From Calendula officinalis (lineage: Eukaryota; Streptophyta; Magnoliopsida; Asterales; Asteraceae), in contig OY970827.1 of the NCBI GenBank assembly GCA_963853835.1, positions 79,935,234 through 79,999,233 on the forward strand: a DNA stretch of 64,000 nucleotides. The letters run 5' to 3'. Under the pieces are notes generated by a model. That model searched no databases, had not been told where the DNA came from, and saw only the letters and a program-made list of their open reading frames with translations. The position numbers were made by a program, and so were the translations under genes. Positions within the stretch are counted from its first letter, which is position 1; each line of letters starts with the position of its first letter. Shown here in pieces: positions 50,421 through 62,038 of this stretch.

Positions 50421-51030
50421 AGACTCCTAGACCTTTTTGGGCACGAACCAAGATTGCCTAACGACTTGGAGAACTTCGAAATTTTAAACTTAGTCAAATG
50501 CCACCACCAAAGATACGGATAAATGGTCTTAGAAGATTGATCGATCCGACCTCCGAGTTCACAGTTAGCAGAATAAAAGTACTGTTCACTGATTGGTAAT
50601 TGGTAATATAACAAGGAATTGCAGTTCGCGCTCCGCGACGCGTTGCAGGGGTACACATTATATTTATAAATTAACATGTTATTAATTTCGCTAGGGTAAT
50701 TTGGATAATTATTATCGTAGATTACAGTATTCAAACACTATAAAATAGTATTAAAAAGACACTATTTAAAAAAAGGAAAAAGAAACACTAAAAAAATAAA
50801 AATAAACACTATTCATATGCTATTCATCCCGTGATTAATGTTATTTATAGTAATGTGAGATAGATGCTAACACTAGTTAAACGGTTTATCTTCACAACTT
50901 ACGAACCGAAGGCCAACTTGATCGAATTGAGAACTGATCAGTACACACAAGTCCCTCCAATTCATTTCAGTTTCTACTCAAGGGGCCACATTTTATATCC
51001 TATATTCCTATATATATTTTTAAGAATATA
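50421..51030. other. Spacer with no recognised gene
   Basis: No supported coding sequence or repeat ends. Confidence 0.4.
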
Positions 51031-51343
51031 CTTCCTCCTATTCAAAATAAGTGACACATTTTGAGTTTAACAGTTTTTGAGGCAAAAGATTATAATTATG
51101 ATTAAATTAGATTAATTTGATGGTTAGTTGGTAATGGGTCCCACACTTTTTGAATAAAGTGTGGTTAATTATGTTTAAAAATGAAATTTAAGGGTAAATG
51201 GGTCATTTGAATTTGTTAAAATAGACAGTTAGTGGGTGAGGGTCCCCTTTTTTTTGCAAAATAAGGAAAATTTTCAAAGTGTATCACTTATTTTGAATCA
51301 CCCCAAAAAGGAATGTGTACCACTTATTTTGAATCGGAGAAAA
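51031..51343. mobile_element. Stowaway-like MITE, family 1, copy B
   Basis: Starts CTTCCTCCTATTC after TA and ends GAATCGGAGAAAA before TA. It has the family's 'aaataagtg-cac' arms. Confidence 0.75.
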
Positions 51344-52113
51344 TATAAGTTATTATTGTTGTGAAAAAAAAATACAACGATTAATAATAGGTTACTATAC
51401 TTTCTATTCGTTTCAGATTAAGGGATCGTATATCCACAAGAGGGCCAACCATTGGCTGATACACTAAATAATGGTGAAGACGTCTAAAATAATCTCTTAA
51501 AGGTCATGAGTTCGATTTTTTACATAGGTAAAATTTACCATATGACCAGATAGATTTTAGAAAACGATTACAACACCACGAGCGAGAACCCCGAGAGAAC
51601 ATGTCATAATTAAACTATGTGTGATTATAAGAAGTTGTAGTTAATTATGAGAGAAAGAGCGTAAATATGAAGGTCAGATATTGCAGAGCTGAGCAACGTA
51701 ACACAGGTTCGTGCACCTGGGAAGTCTTAAACTCTGCCTGTGCCCTGTGTTTGGGGGTCCTCCTTTACGTGTTGCAACTTGCAGCAAGACACTTTTTGCT
51801 CCTTTAATTTATCATATCCAAATTTCAAGAAATGGCAGATTTATTCGCTCCATGCCAGTTTTCTATTTCCAGATTAGGCACAAGATCAAACACACATAGT
51901 CACTTTAAAATTTATTTTATTAATACATATCCTAATAACCATGAAAAATGTACAAGTAAACCAAACACATGACCTTTGGTTGTCTGCACGACCAAACGGA
52001 AGTAAAAAGGGGAGAGCAACGCTAATATAATAGTAATTTCAATGTTGTATATTTGTTGTTTGTTGATTTGCGTGTGTTGTATGTTAGCATAATATTGGAA
52101 TTTATACTATATA

Positions 52114-52421
52114 CTTCCTCCGATTTAAAATAAGTGATACACTTTTTTTGGGTTAATTAAAATAAGTGATATACTTTCAAAAGTTATACTATTTGCCAAA
52201 GATAGTGGGACTTACACCTACTAATTATCTACTTTAACAAAGTAAAATGATCATTTACCCTTACTTTTATTTTTAAACATCATTAACCTCACTTTATTCA
52301 AAAAGCATGAGATACATTTCCCACTAACCATTAAATTAATCTAATTTAACCGTCATTATAATCTTTTGCCTATAAAAACCGTGAAACCCAAAGTATATCA
52401 CTTATTTCGAATCGAAGGAAG
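52114..52421. mobile_element. Stowaway-like MITE, family 1, copy C
   Basis: CTTCCTCCGATTT to ATCGAAGGAAG, with TA on both sides. Confidence 0.8.
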
Positions 52422-52699
52422 TATGATATAATCTATGCATAAGATTTTTGTTTTAAAGTTTATACGTAAAGATAATGTGTTATTTTCATTTAGTTTAAGT
52501 GGTAAAGTTGCCTTAATTGTATTGTATTATATATACAATATACAATTTCCATTAAAATGTTACTGTTCATTGGAATTTAGACAACTCAGACGGAACGGAA
52601 GGAGTAAAACGGAATTTTAAAATTTTGTTTTGTAGTGGGGTTTGATAAGTTAGAGAGAAAAAATTACTGTTTTATTTATATTTAAACATATATTGGCAA

Positions 52700-52819
52700 T
52701 CAAGATTCATAATTTAGATTGCTCAGTTGGTGACAGGTGACATATGTCCTTACTGAACAAACACACCAAGGTTCGATCCGTGTCTATACCAATTTTAGCA
52801 TTTTTTTTCATGGGCTTAT
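52700..52819 (+). mobile_element. tRNA-derived SINE-like sequence
   Basis: A-box-like TTGCTCAGTTGGTGAC near 52718 and B-box-like GGTTCGATCC near 52770, spaced as in tRNA-derived SINEs. A T-rich run follows. The solo LTR at 52820 cuts it or borders it. Full ends are not defined. Confidence 0.5.
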
Positions 52820-52950
52820 TGTTAGGACTTATTTGTTGTAATGTATAATCTAGGGGTAGTTATGTAACAATGTATATTATCTTAGATTACAATTAGGACT
52901 AAGCTTGAACAATTAGTAATAGGTATATAAGGACCATGTGTAATCACTAA

Positions 52951-54257
52951 GGTGCTGTTTGTTTTTTGACAAAAGGTCTTCCTTGAGTCTTTTGTCTTCG
53001 CGGCGCAGACCACGCGCAGTAAAAGGCTTGTGCAGATGTTTGTTTTTCGGAAGCCCGCAAACCTTATTTTGTCTGCCTAAGGTCTTCCCCAAGAAAATTT
53101 GGGCATTAGCTTCTTGGGTCTTCCAAACTTAAAAAAAAACATCTCCAAACTTAATTAATATTATTATTATTATATTAATATATATTATTATAATGTTAAT
53201 ATATAATATTATTATATTAATTAATATTATTATTATTAAATTAATTCATATTATTATAATATATTAATTATTTTTATTATTATATTAATATATTTTATTA
53301 TTATGTTAATATATAATATTATTATATTAGTTAATATTATTAGCTTATTAATTAGTATTATTATATATTAATTAATATTAATATTATTATTATTATTCTA
53401 TTAATATATAATATTATTAGATTATTAGATAATAAGATATATTATTAAATTTAAATTATAAATATTATTATTTTTAAATATATTTAAATTATATATTATT
53501 ATTTATAAATTATATATATTACTATTATATATAAATATAATATAATATTAATATATTAACTAATATTATTAATATATTAATTAATACTATCATTATTATA
53601 CTAATATATATTATTATTATATTAATGTATAATATTATTATCTTAATTAATATTTATTATATATATAAACATATTTTTTATTTTCTTTTAATATTAATCT
53701 TATTCATGCACATGTTAAATACTTGAACATTAATGGTCAAGGGAATACTAAGAAATGCCCATTATATTCCTTAGTATTCCTATTACATTTCCCTTTCTCG
53801 TTACCTACTTTGAACCAAACGCCCCTAAGAGTATTATTGTTATTTGGTTATGTAGAAATTGGATTTCATTGTTGTTGTTATGCATAAATTTACTATTGAA
53901 GACTTTGAAAAAAAAACTTTGGTAATGTACGGATTAAGATGGAGTATATTTTAAATTTCATTATTTGTTAAATTGGAAACTTTCGCAAGGATTTGACAAA
54001 AAAAAAAAAAAACAAATTGTAAACAAATTACAAGATAGAAGTAAACAAATTGTTATTGCAATGTATGGATTATTTCAATGTTGCAAGATGGAGTATATTT
54101 TAAATTTCAGTTTATTTAAGCAGTCTGCAGATGTTAAAAAACAAACAACAGTTTTCTTGCAGACTGCAGACCTTTGGTCCATCTCAGAAGCTGCAGCAGC
54201 TGGCAGATGTGGTCCGCAGACAGCATATATTTTTGCTCTGAAAAAACAAACAGCACC
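52951..54257. mobile_element. PIF/Harbinger-type element, non-autonomous, 1,307 bp
   Basis: The termini are GGTGCTGTTTGTTTTTT and AAAAAACAAACAGCACC, flanked by TAA on both sides, the usual Harbinger target. The ends carry 'gcagac'/'ctgcag' motifs. No transposase frame. The interior is mostly an extreme AT tract. A second terminus-like CCAAACGCCCCTAA near 53817 suggests another element nested in it. Confidence 0.85.
53150..53690. repeat. AT-only tract of TATTAT/ATTAAT repeats
   Basis: About 540 bp made almost only of A and T, with irregular TTATTA and TTAATATA units, inside the Harbinger element. Confidence 0.9.
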
Positions 54258-54643
54258 TAAGTGTAACTTTTGCACAATTAACAAACCTTATCCTTGCAAT
54301 TGTTCTCTCTTCTCTCTAACTTTCTCTCTCTAAAACACACCACACACACTAGATCTCATCTCTTTCTATTAAAATCAATGGATTGATTGCTCATTTTTGA
54401 TCTCACACTTATATATAAAAGAACATTAATATGCGCAGCAACGTGGGCCCACTACAACATTCGTTAAATACATTAGAACATGAGATTTCATATGACATCC
54501 AAGATTACTACGAAGGACCATCCAACCCTAGTCTGTCAACACCTTGACGAATGACGAACTCTAAGAAGGTGGCAAACTGGTGATATTGGCATGCATGCTC
54601 AAGAAGCAGCCCCATAATAAAAAAAAGTGGTCGCAAATCGTCC

Positions 54644-55226
54644 CGTTTGTTTTGACGTAATCCTCCGCAATTGTAATTCAATTACATTACGGAGGAACGT
54701 TTGGATGGACTTTTTTCCCGTAATTCAATTACGACGTAATTTCGAATTACGATATTCGTTGTGATTGAAATCCGTCCCGACACCCTATGAATTCAATTAC
54801 GGTCCTTTAGTTCACTAACAAATTTGAATATTTTGTATGCTTCAGATTTTAAAATCATTCAAAATTATTAAAAAAATCAGAAAAATAAAAAAAAAATTTA
54901 AAAAATTTAAAAACATAAAAAAATTTAAAAAAATTTAAAATTAAGTTAAATTAAATTTTTTTGAAAAAAAATTAAATTTTTTTAAAAAATATTAAAAATT
55001 TATTTTTGTATAAAAAATATAAAAAATAAAAAAAATTATAAAATTATAAAAAATAAAATTTAAAAAAAAAATCTATAAAAGTTAAAAAAAATGTACAAGT
55101 ATTGATTTGAATTCCAACTCAAAATTTTGGTAGCCAAACGAATAACCGTATTCAATTACAATCTAATTCAATTCCAACCGAATTTAATTACATTACAAAT
55201 GATTACGTTGAGCCAAACGTCCCCTA
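54644..55226. mobile_element. Harbinger-like MITE, decayed
   Basis: The outer ends look complementary: CGTCCCGTTTGTTTTGACGTAATC on the left, and on the right a segment whose complement reads GGGACGTTTGGCTCAACG. TAA follows the right end. Several 'attcaattac' blocks near both ends repeat in inverted form, and the middle is A/T homopolymer-rich. Confidence 0.6.
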
Positions 55227-55539
55227 AGTGTCTAAGTCACATCGCTGAACATGACTCCGTTGTTATTAGTGGTGGGAAACATGGATGTCCATCAAAAGGA
55301 GGCCGGGCAATATGCGACGTATGAAAAGAGGTCGACAAGGAAGGTGAGAGAGTTGGTATCAAATTTAGTTGACTGGGTAAGTGGTTTATTTGTTAAGGTT
55401 AATCTGAATTTTTATTTAATATAATTATTGTAATCTAAACTATTTATATTGTGGTTTCTAAGAGCATGCATCTCCAATAATTAATCTCACAATAACTTAT
55501 TACTTTTAACACATCAATTTATTACTAACTAAAAATCTA

Positions 55540-55852
55540 CTTCATCTGTTTCAAAATAAGTGATACACTTTCCATTTTTGGGTGTTTCAAAATAAGTGAT
55601 ACACTTTGAAAACTTACCTTATTTGGCAAAAATAATGGGACTCACACCCACTAACTATTTACTTTAATAAAGTGAAATGACATCTTTACCCTTATTTTGT
55701 ACTTTTAAACATCATTAACCACATTTTATTCAAAAGGTGTGGGGCACATTCCCCACTAACTATCTAATTTAATCTAATTAACCATCATTATCATATTTTG
55801 CCTTAAAAACCGTGAACTTCAAAATGTATCACTTATTTTGAAACGGATGAAG
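55540..55852. mobile_element. Stowaway-like MITE, family 1, copy D
   Basis: CTTCATCTGTTTC to AAACGGATGAAG, with TA on both sides. The terminal changes are matched at both ends, which indicates a subfamily. Confidence 0.8.
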
Positions 55853-55867
55853 TATTTATGAAAAGTA

Positions 55868-56130
55868 TTCCCTCCGTCCACAAAAAACTTCTCATTTGGC
55901 TTTTGCACAAGATTTTAGGTGATAGTTAGTGGTGGGGTAATTGATAATACTTTTGATTAAATTATAAGGTTGGATTGGAGAGAGAAAGATAGTTAGTGGA
56001 TATTAGTGGTGGGGTTTTTAGTAATAATAATTTTTTATTGTGTAGAGCCCATCAAATATGAGAAATGAGAAGTTTTTTGTGGGATAAAAATTTAGAGTGA
56101 AATGGGAAGTTTTTTGTGGGACGGAGGGAA
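55868..56130. mobile_element. Stowaway MITE, family 2
   Basis: TTCCCTCCGTCC to GGACGGAGGGAA, with TA on both sides. This is the classic Stowaway terminus. Confidence 0.88.
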
Positions 56131-56977
56131 TACTATTTTCAATGATTAGCCTTTCCAAAAACATTTTCTTATTAATATTACTAATTATTTTTATCAATCT
56201 CAAATTATTAATTAAATTGTCTTAGGCCCCATCAAATTCCTTTCTCCACTCTTCTTTCAAGTGATGAGACCAACCAATTTCTTTCAAGGGATGCCAATGC
56301 GAGGATGAAAGTGATGCCATCGGTTGACCCACCGATGGCACCACCAACCTAATTGGCCAAAAAATTTAATGGATTTTATATTAATTTCCATTGTATGTAA
56401 CAATAATTTTCATTCGATGTAATTAACTTTGAAATGTTAATTTCCTTAACAATTAACTTTTCTTTTAGTATTGACTTAAATTTTGTTTATTAATTAATAT
56501 ATAATAAAAAGGTAAAATAATATACCTTCTGATATTTGTGGTTTTCTATTTAATATTTTTTTAACGGCTAGTTAGTGGTTCGAGTCTAGACATTAACATT
56601 CACAAGAGGCCGTATATCTTTCCTTGAACCTTCCACCTATTTATCCACGGGACATATTTTCCCATTTTAATTATTAACTTTCTCTCTCAATGAAGAGAAA
56701 GAGTTGAAGATTTAATGTATATAGAAACATACATACATACAGTACGTACATATATATATAGATTGTATAGTAGCTACTCGTGTGTAGTCTCAAGTAGTTA
56801 AAGAAAATGGTGGTATAATAGAGACGGTGAGATGGGTCCAATAATACTCTACATCAATTTGGAGCCTTTTCATGTGAAGACACTCTGCCGCTCCTTCTTC
56901 TTTCACAATCTCTCTCATATTCTATCAAGAGAAAGCAGAGGGGCCTACAATCATAAAGAAAAAAATCACAGTAAAAA
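56131..56977 (+). promoter_or_regulatory. Upstream region of the PTL-like gene
   Basis: No gene seen. A TATA-like run 'acatatatatatagattg' occurs near 56748 and a CT-rich leader at about 56885-56935 lies just before the ATG at 56978. Confidence 0.4.
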
Positions 56978-58965
56978 ATGGAGGAACAGTACGGGATAAC
57001 GGATCTGACTCACTACAGAACCATTTTCCCACAACAACCTCAGCCTCATGATCTTCACTATGATATGGTGATCTTGGGTGGTGGTGGGATGTTGTTTCGC
57101 TCTGATTCTACCACCGCTACAGGTTCAACCACCGGCTTAGATATGGAAATGGAAACTGGTGGCGGTGGAAATGGTAGGTGGCCAAGGCAAGAAACTTTAA
57201 CCCTTTTGGAGGTTAGATCAAAGTTTGATTCCAAGTTCAAAGAAGCTAATCAGAAAGGCCCTTTATGGGATGAAGTTTCTAGGTTTCTCTTTCTCTCTCA
57301 AAATCTCATACTACCTTTTCTTCACTATCATTTTCATATTCTTCTTTTGTTCACTATATAGAAAACTATTTTTAAAGTAACAACCATATTTTTATTTTTT
57401 TCTTTCATTGTTCAATAAAAAAAAAAAAAAAAGAATTTTGGCATACATTTCAATTAATTGATTTCAAGGAAACTTGACCATCACCATTAGTTCATCTGCT
57501 AATATTCTTTTGAAAGGATTAATGATTTTTTTTTATAAATTTCATAGCTAGTTTTTGACAGACTTTACACTAACTGAAGTAGTAGCTCAGGCTAAAAAAG
57601 GGTTATAGGAAACCCACCTTTCATAAATACTCCAATTTGGGTTAACAGAATGCACAAACCAAGAAACCACATGAAACTTGTACTCCTTATCAATGATCAC
57701 TATCACTTCAATCTTTTCTTTCTCTCTTGTCATTTAGTTTTCTTATCAACCAATTGAAACAAGTTTATAACTTTTTATTTATTATTTTCTTTTGTGGTTT
57801 CAGAATAATGTCCGAGGAACATGGGTATCAAAGGAGTGGGAAAAAATGTAGAGAAAAGTTTGAGAACTTGTACAAGTACTACAAGAAAACTAAAGAAGGG
57901 AAAGCAGGAAGACAAGATGGGAAACATTACCGGTTTTTTCGACAATTAGAAGCTCTGTATGGTGAAACCAGTACAAGTATTAACCCTAACCCTAATCCTA
58001 ACCCTAACCTTAACCCAGCCTCCTTTCCAGATCCTCATAATCTTAACATTGAAACTAGTAATGTTTTTCAAGATCATCGACACTCTAAAAATAGGAATCA
58101 AGAACCATTTAAAACCGTCCCTTTTAGGCTGTGTGATAGTCCTAGCCTTTCAAACAATACTTCAGCTTTCGACACTTCTTCATCAGGCCATAGCAATCCT
58201 GACACTTTTGTTGAAAACAGCGATTGTATCGAAAGGAGTACAATTAACAAAAGGAGGCTGGGGAAAAGGGGTTGGAAGACCAAGATCAAGGACTTCATTG
58301 ATGCACAAATGAGAAAGATCATGGAGAAACAAGAAGAGTGGATGGAGAAGATGATGAAGTCCATTGAGCAGAAGGAAAAAGAGAGGGTTTTGAGAGAAGA
58401 ACAATGGAGGAAAGAGGAAACCGCTAGGTTTGAAAAAGAGCACAAGTTTTGGGCAAACGAGCGCGCGTGGATGGAGTCCCGAGATTCGGCTTTAATGGAA
58501 GCTTTGCACAAATTAAACGCGAAAGAATTAGATCATGTTTCTTCACCCGATGACACGAGTTGGGGTGAAAACGAGGTCACACGGCTTATTCAACTAAGAA
58601 CGAACATGGAAACAAGATTCGAACAAGGCGGGTACATGGAAGAGCTTATGTGGGAAGAAATCGCGTCCAAAATGGCGTGCTTGGGGTACAACAGGAACAG
58701 CGTAACGTGCAAGAGCAAGTGGGATAGCATAAATGAGTTCCTAATGAGAACCAAAAAGCGACGAGAGAATAATACAAGAAGCTCGAATTTGTACACTCAC
58801 CATAACAACGAATCTATGCCTCATATCTTTGATCATCATGAGGCCGGAAGTTATCGACAAACCAACGATCAAGAGAATGATGGTAGCTATCAATTCCTAA
58901 TGGGTAATCCGGAGAATATGTGGGATGGGTATGGCATGAAATCAAGTAAAGGTGAGGATCGTTAG
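56978..58965 (+). CDS. PTL: Trihelix transcription factor, PETAL LOSS (PTL)-like
   Basis: Two exons, 56978-57282 and 57804-58965, join in phase to 488 codons. The first trihelix domain (residues about 64-160) reads GRWPRQETLTLLEVRSKFD, GPLWDEVS, then across the intron RIMSEEHGYQRSGKKCREKF and ends GKHYRFFRQLEALYG, nearly as in Arabidopsis PTL. A Pro/Asn repeat follows, then a long basic coiled coil (KTKIKDFIDAQMRKIMEKQ to MEALHKLN). The second trihelix starts SWGENEVTRLIQLRTNM and contains LMWEEIASKMACLGY. The short C-terminus ENMWDGYGMKSSKGEDR also resembles PTL. GT-type DNA-binding factor in the nucleus; PTL in Arabidopsis limits growth between sepals and shapes petal initiation. It is shorter than Arabidopsis PTL mainly through shorter linkers. 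Confidence 0.95.
57981..58016 (+). repeat. Telomere-like CCCTAA repeat within the PTL coding sequence
   Basis: A 36-nt imperfect run of the hexamer CCCTAA encodes alternating Asn-Pro residues. It is in frame because six is divisible by three, so length changes would keep the protein intact. Confidence 0.9.
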
Positions 58966-59280
58966 GCTATATTTGTTAAGGGTGTTGTAAAATTTTAGAT
59001 GTGTGACAGGATTTAGGAAAGTTGGTTGACTATTTAGTCGGTGGAAAAATGAAATTTGACCAAGATGTTGGCATGGAAATGAGATGTACGTGTGAATAAG
59101 GTGAAATATGATTAAGTTTCTTGGTTATGATATGAGATGATTAAATCGTACGTATCATATAAATGCAAGTGTCTAATTGTAGTTCTTTCTATTTCTTTAT
59201 ATAAGGAGTCTTGGTTGCCATTATGTTGATATATTTTGTATATATATTCGACTTTCAAATTAATTTTCTAGAAAATAGTA

Positions 59281-59477
59281 CTATTTCCGTCCCAAATTTA
59301 TTGTCCACTAAAAAAAATACACAGTTTAAGAAAAGTATTAATTACATTATCTCACCAATTAAATTTTCTATTTCCCACTTAAATGTTTTTTGATTGGTTG
59401 AAACTTAGGATCAGTAGATAGTCATTTTGGGACAAACCAATATAGAAATGTAGATAATAAAAATGGGACGGAGGGGG
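59281..59477. mobile_element. Stowaway MITE, family 2, short copy
   Basis: CTATTTCCGTCCC to GGGACGGAGGGGG, with TA on both sides. The inner sequence differs from the copy at 55868. Confidence 0.75.
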
Positions 59478-59516
59478 TAATTAACTTATACAATTAACCA
59501 TCATCAAGATACAATA

Positions 59517-60052
59517 AACCAATTAGTTTAGATCAATTGACCACTAATGGTTACTTTGAGAGGTTTGCCTTTAAAAAGTCTTAGGTTCAAGACTTACTGA
59601 GAGATAGTGTTAGGTACTAGAAAGTTGTAATAGATAGTCTAGGGGGTAAAGTGTAACATTGTATATATGTTAAGTTTTATTTAGGAAATGGTCCTAACTA
59701 ACAAGGAATTAAGCCATGGTATAAATACCAAAGTGTAAGGCTTAATTCCTTAACTTTTACCATTAATTAAATTCCAATTTACAGCAATTGTTCTCTCCCA
59801 TCTCTCTACTTTCTCTCACTAAAAGCCCTAATCCATCTTCTTCACTTTTCTCCTCAAAATCATCATCAAACACCATTTTATGGATTGAATCAGTGTTATT
59901 GTGTTTTTCAGATAGCATTCCTCATAAGATTAAAAAGGAGGTTGGGTTTATTCCCCTAAAAAGGAGATATGTTCGAGGAATACATACTGTCCGCTTGAAA
60001 GTCACTGCATATGTCGAACCACTAACTTATTAACTCGTCGTTCAAAAAAAAA
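59517..60052 (+). mobile_element. SINE copy 1, split by a solo LTR
   Basis: A 14-bp direct duplication ATCAAGATACAATA flanks it exactly (59503-59516 and 60053-60066). It ends in a poly(A) tract after 'cgttc'. Without the LTR insertion it is about 228 bp. A B-box-like GGTTCAAGACTT lies near 59584. The 3' half matches SINE copy 2 closely (ATGTCGAACCACTAACTTA). Confidence 0.88.
59608..59910. mobile_element. Solo LTR (TGTTAGG family), 303 bp, inside a SINE
   Basis: Begins TGTTAGGTACT and ends GTTTTTCA, flanked by the perfect 5-bp duplication GATAG (59603-59607 and 59911-59915). A TATAAATAC box lies near 59720. No internal sequence remains. Confidence 0.88.
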
Positions 60053-60663
60053 ATCAAGATACAATAGTTATGGGTGTAATCTTAGTTGTAGCACAAGGAA
60101 AATTTCTATCTGTTTCGATTTATTAACTTATACAATTAAGGCAATAACTTTTTAAATTATTCTATTCACCATTTAATTTGAAAACATCAAATCAATCTTA
60201 TAAAAAAGCCAAAAAACCATACATACAGTGTTATTTGTTAGAATGATTTATTCCATCAAACAGGTGATAACGTACTGGATATTTTTCTGTCCTTTACGTG
60301 TATATTTCATATTTTCTCCTGAGTAATTTGTCGTGAAATTAATATCTGTTGTTTGATTTTTCAGGCAGAAAAGGTTTCCACATAAACAATGTTTCGTTTG
60401 TAATTAGACCTGACTGCAATGGTTAATTTGAAATTAAGCCCACGTATATTTTTTGATCTTTGGACAACCATTAACTTTATTTTATCTTTCAAAAATTTTC
60501 ACACAATTAATCATTATACTTTAATCGTCTCAATGATTTCACATATGCTTTTATCATCAATAACATGTGCTTTTACCGCCCATTATATGATTTTATTACA
60601 CTTTTTACGGACCAGTTAATCAAATGAGTTAATAAAAAGCAATATTAGAAAGCAATAAAGTTA

Positions 60664-60891
60664 CTAACTTGGCCACCAAGGAGAATGAAAACGGGTTACC
60701 TTGGGGAGTTTGTCTTCAAGAGGTCTTGGGTTCAAGACTTGTTGGAGGCATTCTTTAGGAAAATGAAAAGGTGGTGGGTTTATTCCCCACAAAATGAGAT
60801 ATGTTCGAGTAATGCATACTGCCCGTTTGGATGTCACTGCATATGTCGAACCACTAACTTACTAACTTGCCGTTCAAAAAAAGAAAAAAAA
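60664..60891 (+). mobile_element. SINE copy 2, complete
   Basis: About 228 bp. B-box-like GGGTTCAAGACTT near 60729, shared 3' body with copy 1, and an A-rich tail. The flanks AGAAAGCAATAAAGTTA and AGAAAGCAAAGTTA match apart from a 3-nt gap, a long target duplication of the kind made by LINE-type integration. Confidence 0.82.
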
Positions 60892-60964
60892 AGAAAGCAA
60901 AGTTAATGACGTCATTTCCTTCAACTTTTTGCTCGGTAATGAAAATTTATTTATTGGCTTATTG

Positions 60965-61245
60965 TGTATATAAGTGAATCACTTTCTCTTTATAGGTGTA
61001 TTAAAATAAGTGATTCACTTTCTTTATTTTGTAAGTTTTAATATTTAAAATTACCCATTTACCCTTACTTATCACTCTTTAAACATTATTAAAAGTGTGG
61101 GGGCCCATCTATTTTTGTTATCTTCCTATATTTAGGGTACATCCATTCTAATTACCACATTTATATTCACTAATATCTTATTACCTTATTTTTCCTCAAA
61201 AAACGTAAACTTCAAATTGATTCACTTATTTTGATACGGAGGAAG
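60965..61245. mobile_element. Stowaway-like MITE, family 1, copy E
   Basis: The right end GATACGGAGGAAG before TA is clear. The left end is degraded, but 'agtgaatcacttt' arms in both orientations identify the family. Confidence 0.65.
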
Positions 61246-61254
61246 TATATCAGT

Positions 61255-61660
61255 AGAGGTGCACGAAATTGGTTTTTGGCCAAAACCAGTTTTGGTTTCA
61301 AACCCAAGCCGGTTTTTGGTCATCCCTTTGAAATCGGTTACTCCTAAAACCAGTTAGGTTACAAACCAGTTCTACCCGGAGAAAACCCTACCCGATACAA
61401 ACCGCTTACAAACCGGTTTGGGTTCTAAACATGGAAAAAATCGGTATAGGGGGGGGGGGTTATAAAATGTGCAAAATTTTCTGGTTTTGGGTTATAGCCG
61501 GTTAGAAACCGGTTTCGGTTTCGGAATAATTGGTTTGTCGGAGGGTCTAACCGGTTAGGTACCGAGGGTCTAACCGGTTAGGAACCGACCGGTTTCAAAA
61601 AAACCGAACTGACTGGGTTTGACCGGTTCGGTTTTCGGTTTCGGGTTTTTTGTGTACGAC
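61255..61660. repeat. hAT-like MITE with 'aaaccggtt' repeats
   Basis: Ends resemble each other in inverted form (AGGTGCACGAAA and TTTTGTGTAC). The interior is full of AACCGGTT-type palindromes, as in the hAT MITE at 39397. No reliable 8-bp duplication could be read. Confidence 0.5.
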
Positions 61661-61905
61661 TATGTATATGTAAGCCAGTAAACGGAAGTGATTTGTATAT
61701 TACAAATTTATTTTAATCATCACAATTATTATTTGGTATAGTTATAAAATTTGTTATAAATTTATTATTAGTCATATTGTATAAAGTTCTAATGGTGACA
61801 ACATTTTATGTACACTTTATATAAATTGTATAGTTACCGAAGTTAAGTCACTCACTATGTATAAACTTAACTTCATTAAATATATATTGTGTGCCACTTG
61901 TATAG

Positions 61906-61985
61906 TGTAACACCCCGAAACTTATAAGTAATTAAATAGTATTTAATTAATTTATTTATAAATTTTTTTGGAAACGGCAAATAAT
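61906..61985 (+). repeat. Truncated head of a Ty3/gypsy LTR
   Basis: TGTAACACCCCGAAAC followed by an AT-rich stretch of 'taattaaatagtatttaatt' type resembles the start of the solo LTR at 12487. It stops where the LINE sequence begins. Confidence 0.55.
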
Positions 61986-62038
61986 ATATAAAAAACCGAC
62001 CTTAGCAAGACACTAAGACGACAAAACAAAAAAACAAA

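Larger units (their letters stand above)
52820..54407. mobile_element. Solo LTR (TGTTAGG family) interrupted by a Harbinger element
   Basis: Begins TGTTAGGACTT and ends GATCTCACA, flanked by the perfect 5-bp duplication CTTAT (52815-52819 and 54408-54412). Without the insertion it is about 278 bp. It resembles the solo LTR at 59608-59910 in start, a GTAATG/AGTCTAGGGG segment, a 'tataa' box region and a CT-rich tail ('aattgttctctc'). Confidence 0.85.

Noticed and set aside
50231..50422. 63-codon open frame starting MHIYVQQWGG
   Set aside because: It lies just inside an LTR boundary and has no family match that I know; probably leftover internal sequence of the minus-strand element.
51420..51560. 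Possible SINE with a GAGTTCGATTT B-box-like motif
   Set aside because: There is no convincing A box, poly(A) or target duplication.
53150..53690. AT-only tract as a possible matrix-attachment or replication site
   Set aside because: It is the interior of a Harbinger element and composition alone is not evidence of function.
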